A DNA stretch of 64,000 nt from contig NC_045139.1 of the NCBI RefSeq assembly GCF_008831285.2, positions 24,408,412-24,472,411 of the forward strand. Reading direction: 5' to 3'. Under the pieces are notes generated by a model. The model was not told the DNA's origin. It was given only the letters and a program-made list of their open reading frames with translations, and did not search any database. This document shows positions 51,001 to 61,375 of the stretch, piece by piece. This DNA is from Nymphaea colorata. Taxonomy: Eukaryota; Streptophyta; Magnoliopsida; Nymphaeales; Nymphaeaceae. Within the stretch, counting starts at the first letter, position 1. Each line of letters opens with the position of its first letter. The translations under genes and the position numbers were made by a program.

Positions 51001-52442
51001 AACAAATTGCAATTAGCCAATGATGTAATCATATCCTTCCAGTAAACATTTGTTGCTACATTGAGAAAAATTGAACTTGAAGAAAAAGGTCTAGCAGTCA
51101 TTTCATCCATTTTTGCCCTCTTATTTTTCAATGATACTTCATGTCGACACAGGTGTGGCACCTTCCTAGGTGAGTTTTTGATAACTTAACCAAAAACACT
51201 GGCATGTGCACTAAGGCACACATCCGAAGCCATCATATGAAAGATAAAAAAAATTCTTGCCTTAAATCTTTTGCTTGAAAAGTAAACAAGTTCCCATTCG
51301 TATATATGGTGTGACAAGGAAAAGCTTTTTTTGGTTCTTTGCATGGAAAGCCTGGCATTGTGTCAGTATCTGGACTTTCAATGATGTTAGTTAGGAAATT
51401 AAGTTATAATTCTTCCAAGTTAGTGATCTTGGAAGACCTTTTAGTCTTTAAAAAATATATATATATTTTTCATTTTCTTTTTCTTTCCACTGGGTTTTTT
51501 TATTATTTCTGCGCTTTTTAATTCTGTTTGCTAGCGTAGAGGTTATTGTTAGTCTCCTTTAAATGATAATCATGTTCAAGGTACAAATGTGACTGAAAAT
51601 TTATCCGCACATTCATTATCCTTCCTATGTATGTCTTGTTTTAAGACACCAAATTTATAGTTGGATTGGACTTTTTTTTTCTCAGAACTTTAACATTATA
51701 CAGTGATAAACTTGTCCGGTTTGATACCATTTATCTGTGTTGCGATGGCATGTTATGTTAATTGGAGAATCCAGACTACTTTAGGCTTATGAAGTTATTC
51801 TAATCCTTTGCAATCTATCATTGCTTAACTGCTTCGACCAACACATTGGTTTCAGGAGTGCGGCTTCCTTTTTGAAGATGACGGGAACTGCAGAGACTGA
51901 TAGAGGTTTTGATGATCAGAGACAAATCAACTCTGAAGCAGATAGAAATGAAGGCCCCCAAACGGAGGAATGTCATGGTGTTGCAAACCATGCTGGATTT
52001 CGTTTTCGCTTTCCTTTCTGGGACCTATTTTCACATTCAATGCCTGCTCAACTTCAGAAACAAGAGACACTAGGGTCGAATATGAGGTACAATTTTGTCT
52101 TCTCTAAGAGTTTCCACTAATCAAGTATATGTTGGTGGTTTCTTATTCGGATTGGCTGTTTTTCCTTTCCTTTTTCTTCCTTATAGTGGAACTGGCTCCA
52201 ACAGTAGACATGCTGAAGATATCCCCCCTAATCCACTTCTTCCTAAAATTACAATGGTTGGAATCTCTACAAGTGAACCGGGCAGACTGAACAGGTCCAG
52301 CATAAAGAAAACCATGGATGATCTGACACGTGAACTTGAGCAGGCAAGTCAGAAGCTCCATCCACTTAGTGAAGAGAATGATCCTTTATTTGTTGCAAAT
52401 GTGGGGGATTATTCCAGTTTTGTGAAAACAAGCTCAACTTAA
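32244..52442 (+). CDS. Tic22-like family protein (At5g62650 type), nine exons
   Basis: Exons are 32244-32683, 34973-35067, 35176-35255, 45353-45394, 45469-45596, 45818-45998, 46322-46500, 51856-52086 and 52187-52442. All borders are GT-AG, phases agree, and the total is 543 residues. The N-terminal 100 residues are Ser-rich. The conserved core starts FVGQVFSMLDPSGTGLMAV and continues VPDWLKMVLPTAFKNERDAP and TYVKKLNIPTGMVGACRLD. It goes on with EKPHMFKFIPNKKQ, VPVFTAQNLSIAIATTEGIKW, YKPYFFDKGLLDNIL and GIPLSVVSKAAEIQVFD. This matches the long Tic22-like plant proteins (about 530 aa) as I remember them. Classical Tic22 is an intermembrane-space import factor of plastids; the role of this longer branch is not established. 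Intron 3 is 10.1 kb and holds a copia element; intron 7 is 5.4 kb. The ATG is the first plausible one after a CT-rich leader, although the frame is open further upstream. Confidence 0.85.
33421..33731. mobile_element. MITE-like repeat, copy 1
   Basis: AT-rich element in intron 1 of the Tic22-like gene. Its ends are inverted: tgtcacagatatagcgaggttt on the left, and aaaacctcgccg...gatatttgtgata on the right. Internal words (ttttaaatttt, gattttcc) recur in the other copies. No coding capacity. Confidence 0.5.
35625..35965. mobile_element. MITE-like repeat, copy 2
   Basis: Starts agtcacaaataacgtctc, contains ggttataatacgacaa and long A/T runs, and ends near tgtgatatgg. It lies in intron 3. Related to copies 1 and 3 by word content; the right boundary is uncertain. 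Confidence 0.35.
36051..36353. mobile_element. MITE-like repeat, copy 3 (clearest ends)
   Basis: 303 bp with inverted ends TGTCACAAAAAA / TTTTTTGTGACA that extend imperfectly through gggtattatac / gtattatacgtg. AT-rich, no gene. It lies in intron 3 next to a (TA)n tract at about 36015-36048. Confidence 0.65.
37888..38136 (+). repeat. 5' LTR of the copia element
   Basis: 249 bp, TGTTGATAGATTG...ATCTCTACA. It includes the element's promoter. The only difference I see from the 3' copy is aagtgaga versus aagagaga. Confidence 0.93.
38137..38149 (+). promoter_or_regulatory. Primer-binding site of the copia element
   Basis: TGGTATCAGAGCC, complementary to initiator methionine tRNA, directly abuts the 5' LTR. 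Confidence 0.92.
38200..38600 (+). repeat. GC-rich degenerate tandem repeats in the copia leader
   Basis: Between the primer-binding site and the gag ATG, units such as ttccgcccagcgccg and gcctgcccagcg recur many times with variation. The GC content stands out sharply from the surroundings. It forms the untranslated leader of the element RNA. Confidence 0.75.
38666..42991 (+). CDS. Ty1/copia gag-pol polyprotein
   Basis: 1441 residues from the ATG at 38666 (MAASSSS); an in-frame ATG at 38627 would add 13 hydrophobic residues and is less likely. Domain order is that of copia. The gag N-terminus has DNYFSWSPAMTMGI. The zinc knuckle is CTHCKKTGHTVDYC at about 256. The protease has DSGATHH at about 352. 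The integrase runs from HERFGH at about 488 through CDVCQFAKH, DVWGP, FRSDNAREY and PPQNGVAERKNR. The reverse transcriptase has WVYTIKYKPDGSVERYKARL and the catalytic YVDD at about 1118. RNase H has SDADWAG at about 1283, SSAEAEYRA and DNKSAI. All catalytic motifs are present and no stop interrupts. The terminal TGA is provided by the first bases of the 3' LTR. Confidence 0.96.
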   Translation: MAASSSSTVNTNPTEIGAFRTENVPMQVITLRLTKDNYFSWSPAMTMGIAGRGRMAYIDGSNPEPARTSDVWHTWFLEDNQVKTWIVNSVSADIQPLILRKKTARDMWVVLEQMYGQKKTAIRTYQVMKTVYGIRQGTSSVAEYYGALKAKWEELDYHSDIPWHCPHDQALYVAHEWENRVFLFLAGLNDEFEGVRSQILNSGEVSSIEDVYSCVEAEEQRRLVTKEGKRELVPYNERSALVSRGPGGPSRSLRRCTHCKKTGHTVDYCWDLHPEKKGNRGRSLTGRTPVSEVQASSGEKVSISADQLRELRAYLGRLDVNKTETSEGTTANHALAAIGNQGNSSVGEWIVDSGATHHMTGNPKLFHEYKLSSGRERVSLADGSSTCVAGEGTLSLLDKFHVQGALHVPQFPLNLLSVSRLTKELNCELIFSADRCVLQDLVTGKRIGIGLASDGLYRLPIRVATALLTAIRKTDKRREDCLQSFMYWHERFGHLPFGILKHLFPDLCSSFDVSSISCDVCQFAKHVRASYPLSSSCANEAFSLIHSDVWGPSGIHTRQGFQYFITFIDDFSRATFIYLLKDRSEVPRIIETFILLVHTQYGANVKTFRSDNAREYMCRPVEEFLRQRGIVHETSCSYTPPQNGVAERKNRQLLNVTRALLFQRNLPKHYWGDAVLTSAYLINRMPSRVLNGRTPHSLLPGSRPPFPLPPRVFGCVCFIHDHSPNVKKLDPRSIKGVFVGYSPTQKGYKCIDPITGRAYVTRDVTFLEHASYFGVNPLQGEQSVGREEYSQRQELQFIDFLDYKKTESLNTVDVPENEERGDNSIEKEGPQLFGQFYSRRGTRTEVMTCDARSTSNPNATPSLDEPSPTEETVETHDEVEKKNDDLPIALRKGVRSCTQHPIGNFVSYSRLGKDYKCFVSTLSLAVIPRTVAEAQSDSKWADAMKEEIDALRRNLTWKVVKIPEAAHLVGSKWVYTIKYKPDGSVERYKARLVAKGFSQKYGIDYLETFAPVAKMKTVRVVISLAVMKEWKMYQLDVKNAFLNGDLEEEVYMHMPPGYEEPEMCCKLKKALYGLKQSPRAWFERLRRVMIRHGYKQGNGDHTLFVKKKESKVTLLLVYVDDMIVTGDDEEEIIKLKGLLATEFDLKDLGKLRYFLGMEVARSSTGLVLNQRKYTLDLLEETGKLGCRPTPTPFDTGHKLSLRDGEPLCEEDKGRYQRLVGKLIYLTLTRPDITFAVNVLSQFMHAPTDAHLKAVDRVLCYLKKNPGKGLLYVKQETVEIEGYSDADWAGCGDTRRSTTGYCVYLGGNLVVWRSKRQNVCSRSSAEAEYRAVAMGVSELLWLKILLTDIGIEIEGPMKMYCDNKSAINLANNPVLHDRTKHVEIDRHFIRERIDAKELILPYMKSEDQTADVLTKALPSASFERNVSKLGMFDMYAQLEGEC
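42986..43234 (+). repeat. 3' LTR of the copia element
   Basis: 249 bp, same ends as the 5' LTR and preceded by a polypurine tract (ttgagggggag). The polyprotein stop codon lies at its positions 4-6. Confidence 0.93.
43396..43800. repeat. Dispersed repeat, ttgagctacttgagctc type
   Basis: Contains gttgagctacttgagctc, gagtcaagcttg and caggttgagttgaac words similar to 4555-5090 and 61376-61830. It is in intron 3 of the Tic22-like gene. Limits uncertain. Confidence 0.4.
47665..48001. mobile_element. MITE-like repeat, copy 4
   Basis: Inverted ends TGTCACAGAAACATGG / CTGATGTTTGTGACA, AT-rich inside, non-coding. In intron 7 of the Tic22-like gene. Long A/T runs create spurious open frames on both strands. 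Confidence 0.55.
48002..51855 (+). other. Rest of intron 7, no gene seen
   Basis: AT-rich intron sequence. A stretch near 49480-49792 resembles the MITE-like family in composition, but its ends are unclear. No supported exon lies between 46500 and 51856. Confidence 0.5.
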
Positions 52443-53671
52443 TGCCTTCTATAGAGGCAACACCCCACATATCTTTAAGAGTATGTTGTACATGCCTGTT
52501 TTTCTTCATTTTTGAAGCCAAACATGCGTGAATAGAAAAAGGTGCGAATGTGCCAAATACAGCAAAGGAGTAATGTAAAGTTTAATCTATAATTTCTGAT
52601 TTTCTTAAAGCAGCCTATGATTTTTTGTACATCAGGATTCCCGGTTGTTCTCCGGTAGAATCGTTGGAATATCTCTGTTTGTACCACGAGATCTACTGAC
52701 ATGGAAAATGAATAGGTGCTGGAGAATACATGGTCACAGAAGTCCATTTTTTTCAGTCGAAAGCTTTTCTGCGTTCATCATCTCTATCAGTGCTTATTCT
52801 TTGCAATCTCTTCACTGACATGTTTTTGATATGCATTGACACCATGGTTGTGAGGATGAAGACAGTAACGATTTTGACATGACAGATGATGCTGGCCTTT
52901 CAAGGTTTCTGTGCCTATCTTACCACCAACTTTTTGAGACTACGGAAACACAATTATGTGTGACCGCTCCTTTAACTTTTGGAGACGGCAGAACCCAAGT
53001 CAGTTGAGTTTCTAGAATCCTGTTCTAATTTCCTAGCCCATTCTTATTCCTCAGACCTTTACTCATGATGGGTTGTGATTGAACTTCTGCCTTGCACGGC
53101 AAAGAAATGGATGAGAAATGTCTGCCTTTTCCTGAAACTGACGGCCATGGATAGCAGGCACCAGAAGATGGGCACTTCAATATTGGAGTCCCGTTGAGAA
53201 GGGGATTGGACAAGGAGGCTTTCCATTCATTACCCAGGACATGAGGATGAAGATTGAGGATGGCTTGATAATGACATTTAATAATTCAAGCTCTGGGGAT
53301 CTGGCCAATCATGTGGGTTCATATCATCCCAATGGGTATGCTCCATCTAAGTTGGTAACCGGCCTATTTTCAGTGGGTTAGGCCGTGGGGTTAGAGGTGG
53401 AAACGAGCCTAGAAAAAGCACGGAGATTGGATTCTGCCACGAACACAATCTGTTGGTTGAAGACGAAAAGGAAAAAAGTGAAAAGCATTTGGTTCACATG
53501 CGTACGAAGTGCAAGGTGAATCTTTCTCTCATTAGGCGTGTTTGGTCTCTCAGTGTGTTTTTCCTCTCTCCTTTTCCGTTTGAGCCCCAATCGTCCTTGG
53601 GAGACACGAGGCAAAATAAATGTCACCAAAGCAAATAAAGAAAAAAGAGATTGAGAATTTGTCATGGGGCT

Positions 53672-53748
<77 letters not shown>
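53672..53748. repeat. (CT)n(AT)n compound microsatellite
   Basis: CT run to 53698 followed by AT run to 53748. Confidence 0.95.
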
Positions 53749-53750
<2 letters not shown>

Positions 53751-54068
53751 TTCGCTTGTGCAGCTTGTGCCTGAAAAGGATGTAACGTAGTTGGTTGGGT
53801 GGGGATACATCACAGACATGTCTATTGTTCGATCCCCCGATTCTCATGAGTAATAGTCATATCTATTCTTCGATTCCCATGAGTAATAGTTAGACTAGAC
53901 TGGCTTAACATGTGAAAATGCGTGCTGAGAATTTGAACCAATTTTTAAACTGATTTCAGCAAACTTTGAATCATGAAGGAAGGAGACAATGTGCAGCTTG
54001 TACAGTCTGGTTGTCGGTGAAGAGCATATGCTGCCCCTTCTAATGTCATGTGCTACTGAATTCTCAGA

Positions 54069-54071
<3 letters not shown>

Positions 54072-54125
<54 letters not shown>
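54072..54125. repeat. (AT)n microsatellite
   Basis: 54 bp of uninterrupted AT dinucleotides. Confidence 0.95.
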
Positions 54126-54128
<3 letters not shown>

Positions 54129-55931
54129 TCCACACAATCTACGGGCATTAATTTAGAGCATGTGATAGTGTCTTCCATAAAATAGTATTTTACAAACTTC
54201 ATGGAGTTATAATTCAAACTAATCCAGAGGGTTCAGGAAGAAACTACTCTTATATGTTCATCAAAGCACTTGGAAAACATTATTTTCATGTAGGAGCGTC
54301 TGCCTGTGCATGGGCCGGATAAAACTATGTGATTGAAGGTCTTGGGTTTATGATTATTTGTCAGATGTATCCTGACCTATATATTCCAGTAGTTTTATAT
54401 GCACTTTTTGACAAATATATATATATATATATATAGGCTCATTAAATTGCATCCGCTCATCCGCCATTTGCATGTTCTTGCTAAAAGACTCATGTTCGTT
54501 TTTATCAGTCAAATCAGATTGAATTTTCTAATGGACTGGCTTTTCAATCTTTTATTCTTTAACGGGGGATCGTTTTTGTTTTTCAAAAGTTCACCGCCAT
54601 GTGAGCTTTCACGTCTATTTAGAGTCATCCATGTGATTTGAACACCAAAATTATCCCAATGAAACCCATTCATCTGATCTGATGAAAGAACATACGAGTG
54701 CAGAGTTCTCAAATGATTTTAGGATTTTGGGGAGATTTCTCATCTTTAAATTGCAGATCAATCATTAATCATATAATCTACCAAATCGTCATTCATGCTC
54801 AAATCATCTTTTGCTATTTTTAAATTGTTCATTTTTATTAGTTTTTATTATTTATTATTATTTTGTTTTTATAAATAAATTAATTTGATAATGTTACATG
54901 CCGATTGTAACCGATCCAGCGTCATCTTCAAGTTACAAGTTTGCATCTGAGTTGGTCTTTAAACCCTTTTCCTAAATGAAAATGTTCCAAATGGGTGCTC
55001 AATGTTTCATGATATGATGAAAACACATCTAAATTTTGCATTTTTACGTCTAATTCAGGCAGCTAAATGAAAGAAGTTGAAGCTTTAGTGTTTTTTCTGC
55101 GGGATTTGGATGGTTGATCAGCCCGAACTTTAATTTATAAGCTAATTTTTTTTTTTTTTTTTCATTTAAGCTCTCAAGTTCAGTACGATGGCAGTGGTAA
55201 ATTTTTTAATAAGAGTTTTTAATATTTTGTTAAATTAAATCGACCACCGGCCCTAGACTAGACGGAAGTAGGTCGGTTCCTATTTTTTAAAACGAATTAA
55301 TCCAACTGATCGAATTCAATGAAGATGGAATATATCTCAACTAAAACCGTCCTGTTTACAGCCCACGCTACTCATTATGGTCATTAATATAAGCTATTGG
55401 AATAATTTTTTTTTTTCAGCAGGACACCATATTTTCGTAGTTCTCAGATTCACATATTTTATTATTGGACATTTTAATTTTGATTTTATGTATTTTTATC
55501 TACGATTTACAACTTTTTTCAATCTATCGAGAGAAAATTAATTGGTTGTGATCTATAAGGTGGAGAGTGCTTTGTCTCAAAAATATCAGATCACACTGAA
55601 TGAAAAATTTAAAGTAATTCGAACTCCTCTTTCTTGCCAGTTCATATCCGTTTGCACCTCTGCAGTGCCAGTGGAAAGAAGTCCGATAGGGTACCTCAGA
55701 TTTAGATCCGGATCCGGATCCGAACCCGCTTGTTTCGGAGGTATGATGGCAACACTCGGCTGACTACAATTCTGAGGAAGCAAACGTCGTTAACTTCATC
55801 GGGGAGGGTGGGCCCCACTTCGTTCCTCTCAGGCTTTCGAAATGATAAGGAAAACGGCAAGAAGGGAACCCTAACGTGTCCCCCTGACGCCGTCACAGTG
55901 AGAGAAAAAGAGAGAGAGAGAATGAAAGAGG

Positions 55932-55937
55932 CACGTG
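55932..55937. promoter_or_regulatory. G-box (CACGTG) upstream of the WRKY gene
   Basis: Perfect palindromic G-box about 940 bp before the WRKY ATG, in a GC-richer patch. bZIP and bHLH factors bind this motif in plants; function here is inferred only. Confidence 0.35.
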
Positions 55938-56279
55938 GGGACCACGGACGCGTCTTCCACCCCCAGTTTCCAGACGAGAGAGGTGAAGAGCGAGACGGGT
56001 AACCCGATACGGATCAGAAGGGACTCGGATTCCGATTCGGTTGAAAATGAATCTGAAAATTTCGGCTGGATTTGGCCTTGGCTGTTTTCTGGTAGCAATG
56101 AAAGCCGAAATATGACGATCGTCACTTCTTACACAAGATGGTAGTTTGATTTAGACTCGAACCCGTATCGGTTGAGGCTAGCGAATCGGATGTCCGACCG
56201 GTTTAACATAGAGAGAGAGAGAGAGAAAGAGGGGAGGAGAAAAGAAGGAAGATGCAGATTTTTGGCTTTTTCTGGGGTT

Positions 56280-56299
56280 TTGACTTCTTAACAAGTCAA
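56280..56299. promoter_or_regulatory. Inverted pair of W-boxes upstream of the WRKY gene
   Basis: TTGACT at 56280-56285 and AGTCAA (TTGACT on the other strand) at 56294-56299, 8 bp apart and about 575-595 bp before the ATG. W-boxes are the binding site of WRKY proteins, and WRKY genes are often auto- or cross-regulated through them. Confidence 0.5.
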
Positions 56300-56767
56300 G
56301 CGGAAAAGACAAAAGCTTCTCTCTCTTTCTCCTGAAAATAAAAAATAGTCCAGCACAGTAATTTTTCGTGAAAGTTGCTCGCCATTAATGCCTTGTGAAA
56401 ATGGCATCGTGCAATTTGGAGCTCTCAGATTCATGCACTCTCTTTCTCGACTAGTTCTATCAGATTATCCAAAGAGAAATCAACAGAAGCCGTTAAACTC
56501 AAACATAGAGACAAGAAAGTAGCTAGAGAGAGAGAGAGAGAGAGATGGTTATGAGCTTATCTCTTTGTTTGAAGCAGAAATGTTTTTTCTTTTCATTCAT
56601 CAACTCAGTTGTTCCTTTACTAGTAGATTTCACTGGTTCTCAAAATGAATGCTGAAAGACAAAAATTACTCAAAAAATTAGAAGTGGGTTTATAAACTAT
56701 ACTGATAAGAAAACTAAAAAACTTCTAATCTACGTACCTATACTTCGATCTCTCTCTCTTCGCATTG

Positions 56768-56775
56768 TATAAAAA
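56768..56775 (+). promoter_or_regulatory. Candidate TATA box of the WRKY gene
   Basis: tataaaaa about 100 bp upstream of the ATG at 56873. A pyrimidine patch (ctctctctctt, 56750-56760) lies just upstream of it. Confidence 0.6.
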
Positions 56776-56872
56776 GCAGATCACCGCCAGAGAAACCTTA
56801 TTGCTTAAAGCAAAGTCAGCGCTGTCCCTTCCGCCTCTCTCTCTTATCTCTCTCGCTAGTCGCAGAGCAGCC

Positions 56873-58269
56873 ATGGACGACTGGGGTCTGCAGGCCGTAG
56901 TTCGAGGCTGCTGCAACGCCGCCAGCCCTTTCTCAGTCACCTCCTCCGCCTTCCGCTCCTTCTCATCCCTACAGCCGGATCCCCTCCTTCTCTCCTTTCC
57001 GTCGTCTTGCTCTTCCTCCTCCTACTCCTCATCGTCGTCGTCTTCACCATCTACTTTACTAACTGATGCCGACCAACAATCCAACGTCGTGGTCTTCCCT
57101 GACCTCCTCTCTTCCACACCATCCATGGATCTCCATGATCTCTGGAAGCCCTTCTACTCCAAACAACAGTCTTCTTCTTCTTCTTCCCCTCTCCACCACA
57201 ACCATCAAAAGCCCTTGCCCCTCTCCGCCTCCGCTTCGCAAGGCCGCCCCAAACGAAGGTAGAATACATATAACAAGCAACAAAATATTTCAGTGAACTT
57301 GCTATTTTACGCTTCTTGAAGAAAGCGACGGAGACTAAGACAATTGCCGCCTTTTCCTTTTTGCAGGAAGAGTCAACAAAAGAAGGTGGTGCGTCATGTT
57401 CCCGCAGAAGGGCTCTCTTCCGACGTGTGGGCGTGGAGGAAGTACGGGCAGAAGCCCATTAAAGGATCTCCCTACCCAAGGTCTTCTTCCTCCCTTTTTT
57501 AACTTACAGTTCCTAAAATCCTTTATGTTGCTAAATTGACAGTACTCTTTTACTTGCTAAGATGGTATCGCTACAATTTTAATCATGACCCATATCTTGT
57601 TTTTAGTTCTTCTTGTTACAACATGATGCTATTTTGTTCACTTCGATTCGATGGTTATTTCTGATCAGCTGTTTGGTGCCATGAAAATGTTGTTTTGATT
57701 TGGTATTGTTTGTTTCTTCTGGTATGAACAGAGGATATTATAGGTGTAGTAGCTCAAAAGGCTGCTCGGCCAGAAAGCAGGTGGAGCGGAGCAAGACAGA
57801 TCCGGAGATGTTCGTGGTCACATACACGTCGGAGCACAACCATCCGGCTCCTACCCACCGGAATTCTCTCGCCGGAACCACCCGACAGAAGTGTACGGAG
57901 AGTTCAGCAGCGGCGACGACCGCAACCTTTTCTGGTACTCGTAGTGGTGGTGCTAACGAGGCATGCTCACCGTCGGACGGTTTATCACCGACGACGCCAT
58001 TGAGGGCAGCCATGGAGGACGCGAGCAAGTTGCAGTTTGACGACGAAGAGCCGGAGATGGAGGCAGGCTCGGTCGGGCAGGAGGATGAGCAAGAGGAGGA
58101 CGATGGGGAGGAGGCAAATCTACTCATGGATCTTGATGAACTCCAAGATGACATGTTCATGATGTGCGGCGGGGTGGACGAGCTTTTCCCGGTGGAATTC
58201 CCGGAGTGGGCATCCACCTACGCCGCCACCACCTCCACCGCCGCCGCCGCCGCCGGAGGAGGGGACTGA
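56873..58269 (+). CDS. WRKY transcription factor, group IIe (WRKY22/27/29-like), three exons
   Basis: Exons 56873-57258, 57367-57480 and 57732-58269 encode 345 residues. The N-terminus is Ser-rich (a long Ser run near residues 65-85). Basic residues (GRPKRRKSQQKK) lie just before the WRKY domain. The domain has [21 protein letters not shown], with WRKYGQK at 152-158. The zinc ligands are C172, C178, H202 and H204 (CX5CX23HXH), which with [12 protein letters not shown] is typical of group IIe. The second intron splits the codon for the Arg before GYYRC, the conserved position in WRKY genes. The C-terminus is acidic ([17 protein letters not shown]), a likely activation region, and ends in Ala/Gly runs. 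WRKY proteins bind W-boxes in the nucleus; this clade acts in immune and stress signalling. The upstream W-box pair suggests feedback. Confidence 0.96.
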
Positions 58270-60044
58270 ACCCCCCAGTTGGCAAATGATGGTGGACCCC
58301 TCCTTCCTTCCTAGATTACTACTGAGGAGGCAGCACCTACCGCTCTCTTTCTCTCCCCAATGAATCGCTCCTCTCTTCTTTTCTTCTTTAAAAAATTCAC
58401 AGACGCTCCTCACTGTTCTAAGTCCTCTTAATTTGAGCATATCAAAAGATACCAATAAACAAATTTGATATGCAATTTTATAATTTCTTGTGCATCTTTC
58501 CATCTCCTCCACCCTTTCTCTCCATCTTTTCTTTTATATTTACTTTCTCCTGGAGAAAGAATTCCGTTGGAGAATAGTTTATGCCAATAATGGAGCCTAA
58601 GCCATTAAGCCTGCAAAGCAAGTGACGATGGAAAATTCATCATTATGTCACGAAGGCATAAAAATATTAATTTTTATATGTTAAGAGGATCAGACCTGAA
58701 GTTCCTTTTTATTTGGATGACAGTTGTTCACATTTCATATCTGGCGCGTGTGACCTGTATGTTTAATGATCACATGATCCTTGCCTTCGCAATCCTTTGT
58801 TTTTAGTTTGTGAATTTTATTGTGTTCTTTCTCATGTACATATATATGCATATCAACATCATACTTACCATGCTCTTAAGAATAAACTCTTTGGACCACT
58901 TCTTGTCGAAAATGACTTTTTAAAATTTGGCTACTTCTAATAAAAATTCTCGACATGGAGAACTAACATGGGCGACTTCATGTGGCTAACTCTCAACAAC
59001 TATATATATATATATATATATATGAAAACGGGGTAGCTATGGTCCCTTATATACCAAATTAGATGATGAAGATTAAATTGAAAAAAATAAAAACCAGAAA
59101 CTAAAGTGTATGTTGAAGGAACAGGAATACCCTTCAAGAGAAGGTGAGATCTTGATTAAGGAAACTGATTTGTTTTCTTTTATAAGGAGTATTTCGGTGT
59201 CTTGAAATATAACTTGATTTCTGTTTCTGTCAACTTAATCTCCATATTTTTTAAAATCAATGGCTTATACAATTCCCTTATGTACATGTAGATTGGTATG
59301 GAAATTGTGTACACCATCCTATAGCAATTACCTTAAGTTGAAATTTTTATAATTTTTACTCATTTATCTAAGAGTGCCCCCTTAATGTTTAAAACTAAAA
59401 CTGTTGGTGCCCCTTAATCACAGATTCTTAGGTCTGCCACTGTTCGGTAGCTACATGTTTTCATATATATATATATATATATAACATTATAGTTTACAGA
59501 TTTCTCCTTCTAGGTTTGAAAATCCTCTTAAGTTTGAGAACATACGACTAGATGCGTTGCATCGAGTGGTCAAAGCTTGGACAAAACTTCAAAGGATTTC
59601 ACTGGCTTGCTGGTCAAGTGGGCAAAATTTCAGTAGCTTGAAAGCGTAGCGCCTCAACTTGATGTTCCGAAACGATGACAGCATTTATGATGTCCATTTG
59701 ATATTATTGGTGACGGTTTAGAGAACTATAGCCCAGTCTAGTTTTCCTTTTCCCAAGATTTTGATGTAACTAAAAATCACCGACTTACTTAAGAAACGCC
59801 ACTGATCACTAACGTACACAATTAAGAAATATAATATGATCCTGATATACTTTTCGTATATCATTGTTATAACGAACAAAAGCATTAGTTATGTTTATGG
59901 TATCGATAAAAAAATAAATTATGCATGCATTATACATCGCCAAATCTTTCAAACTTGTGTTGCAAGAACTAAGATAAGTGTTGTAAAAAATTGGATCTGG
60001 ATTTAGATTCAGCTGCTATTATCACATTCGACTAATTAAATACT

Positions 60045-60205
60045 ATGGATTTAGAATCAGACGCCAGTATACGAAACCTTCTTAAATTTCCTAGATTTTC
60101 AAGGGATGTATCAGTTTCAATTATCATATGGATTTAGAATGAGACGCCAGTATACGAAACCTTCTTAAATTTCCTAGATTTTCAAGGGATGTATCAGTTT
60201 CAATT
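60045..60205 (+). repeat. 83-bp tandem duplication
   Basis: Two adjacent copies (60045-60127 and 60128-60205) starting atggatttagaatcagacgc. They differ at one internal base (c/g) before diverging at the end, so the duplication is recent. Confidence 0.9.
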
Positions 60206-61375
60206 ATTGCAGAGACAGGATTTTTTTTTATGAAGGGGGCTGAATTATAGTTTTAAAATTTTTACAGGAGTCGAAATAATAATTTTTCAAAATTTTTATA
60301 CAGGGTAAATATTTTTATTTTTAAATTTAGATGTAAATTACATTGTAAGCATAGTTCAATTTTTTTTTTACATTTGATTAGGTCCAGATGCCTTCTAGAT
60401 TCAGATAATCATTGGATTTGGCAACAAAGGTCCTACATCAAACTTTAACTCTGTTATGATTGGATCCAATCAGCTTTACGGGGCATTTGATGTCTTAGAA
60501 TTCTTTATTTTGAAATCAAAATTCCAGAATCAAATTTCCACCTCAACCTGAAATTAGAAATGAAAATTTCAGTTCCAATTTTCTTCCCAGTTTGATAATA
60601 AGAACTTTTGATTATAGAATTAAAAATACGACTTGTTTGACGAAAAAATAATTAAAATTCTAGAATTCATGAATTAAAGCTTCATGCCTTGTATCCCAAG
60701 AAAGACAAAAAAAATTCCAAAATTTTGAAATCGTAATAACGCTCTTTAATTAGGTGAGATTATAATTCCGGAACTTTGATTCTAAAATGAGTTTATAACT
60801 TTAGAATCAAAATTCTTTGTTTGAGAACACAATTCAGAATAGTGATTCGAAAATTTACATAAAGTGAATCAAAGGCCCCAACCATATCTGATACCGTCCC
60901 TAGCCCACAAAAAAAGGCAGATTTGCCATTTGAGTCTGGTAATTCCCCAAAATTCGCAATTGATCTAGGTATGCATTATCTCTAGACCTCTAGATATCTT
61001 CATGCTCTAACTTCATCACTTAATCTTTCTAGTTACAAAACTAACAATGTGATGTAAGTATTTCTACATAAGATCTATGGCACAAGCCAAAATTTGAAAT
61101 CAATATTTTCTCGCCATTTAAATGAATGAAAATTTTCATGGTGAAGTCCACGAAAGTCATCGGCCAAGCGACCCGAAGTGCAAGGCAAGAAATAAGATTT
61201 TATTTTTAAGTATATGGAGGCGCGAACTGCAAAGCCCGGAAATTTCGGTTGAAAACTTTTTCATTCTCAATAACTAGTTTTTGCCTCATGGATATTCCGA
61301 TTGACCTGTTCAAAAGCAATAAAGGGGCGCGGCATCAGACCAAATGACATTTCTGAGAGAGAGGGTCATTGACAT

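Larger units (their letters stand above)
52443..55900. other. Intergenic, microsatellites only
   Basis: Contains the 3' untranslated part of the Tic22-like gene, then AT-rich DNA with simple repeats at 53672-53748, 54072-54125 and about 54416-54435. I see no supported gene. Short frames at 53378-53665 and 55542-56144 lack family features. Confidence 0.55.
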
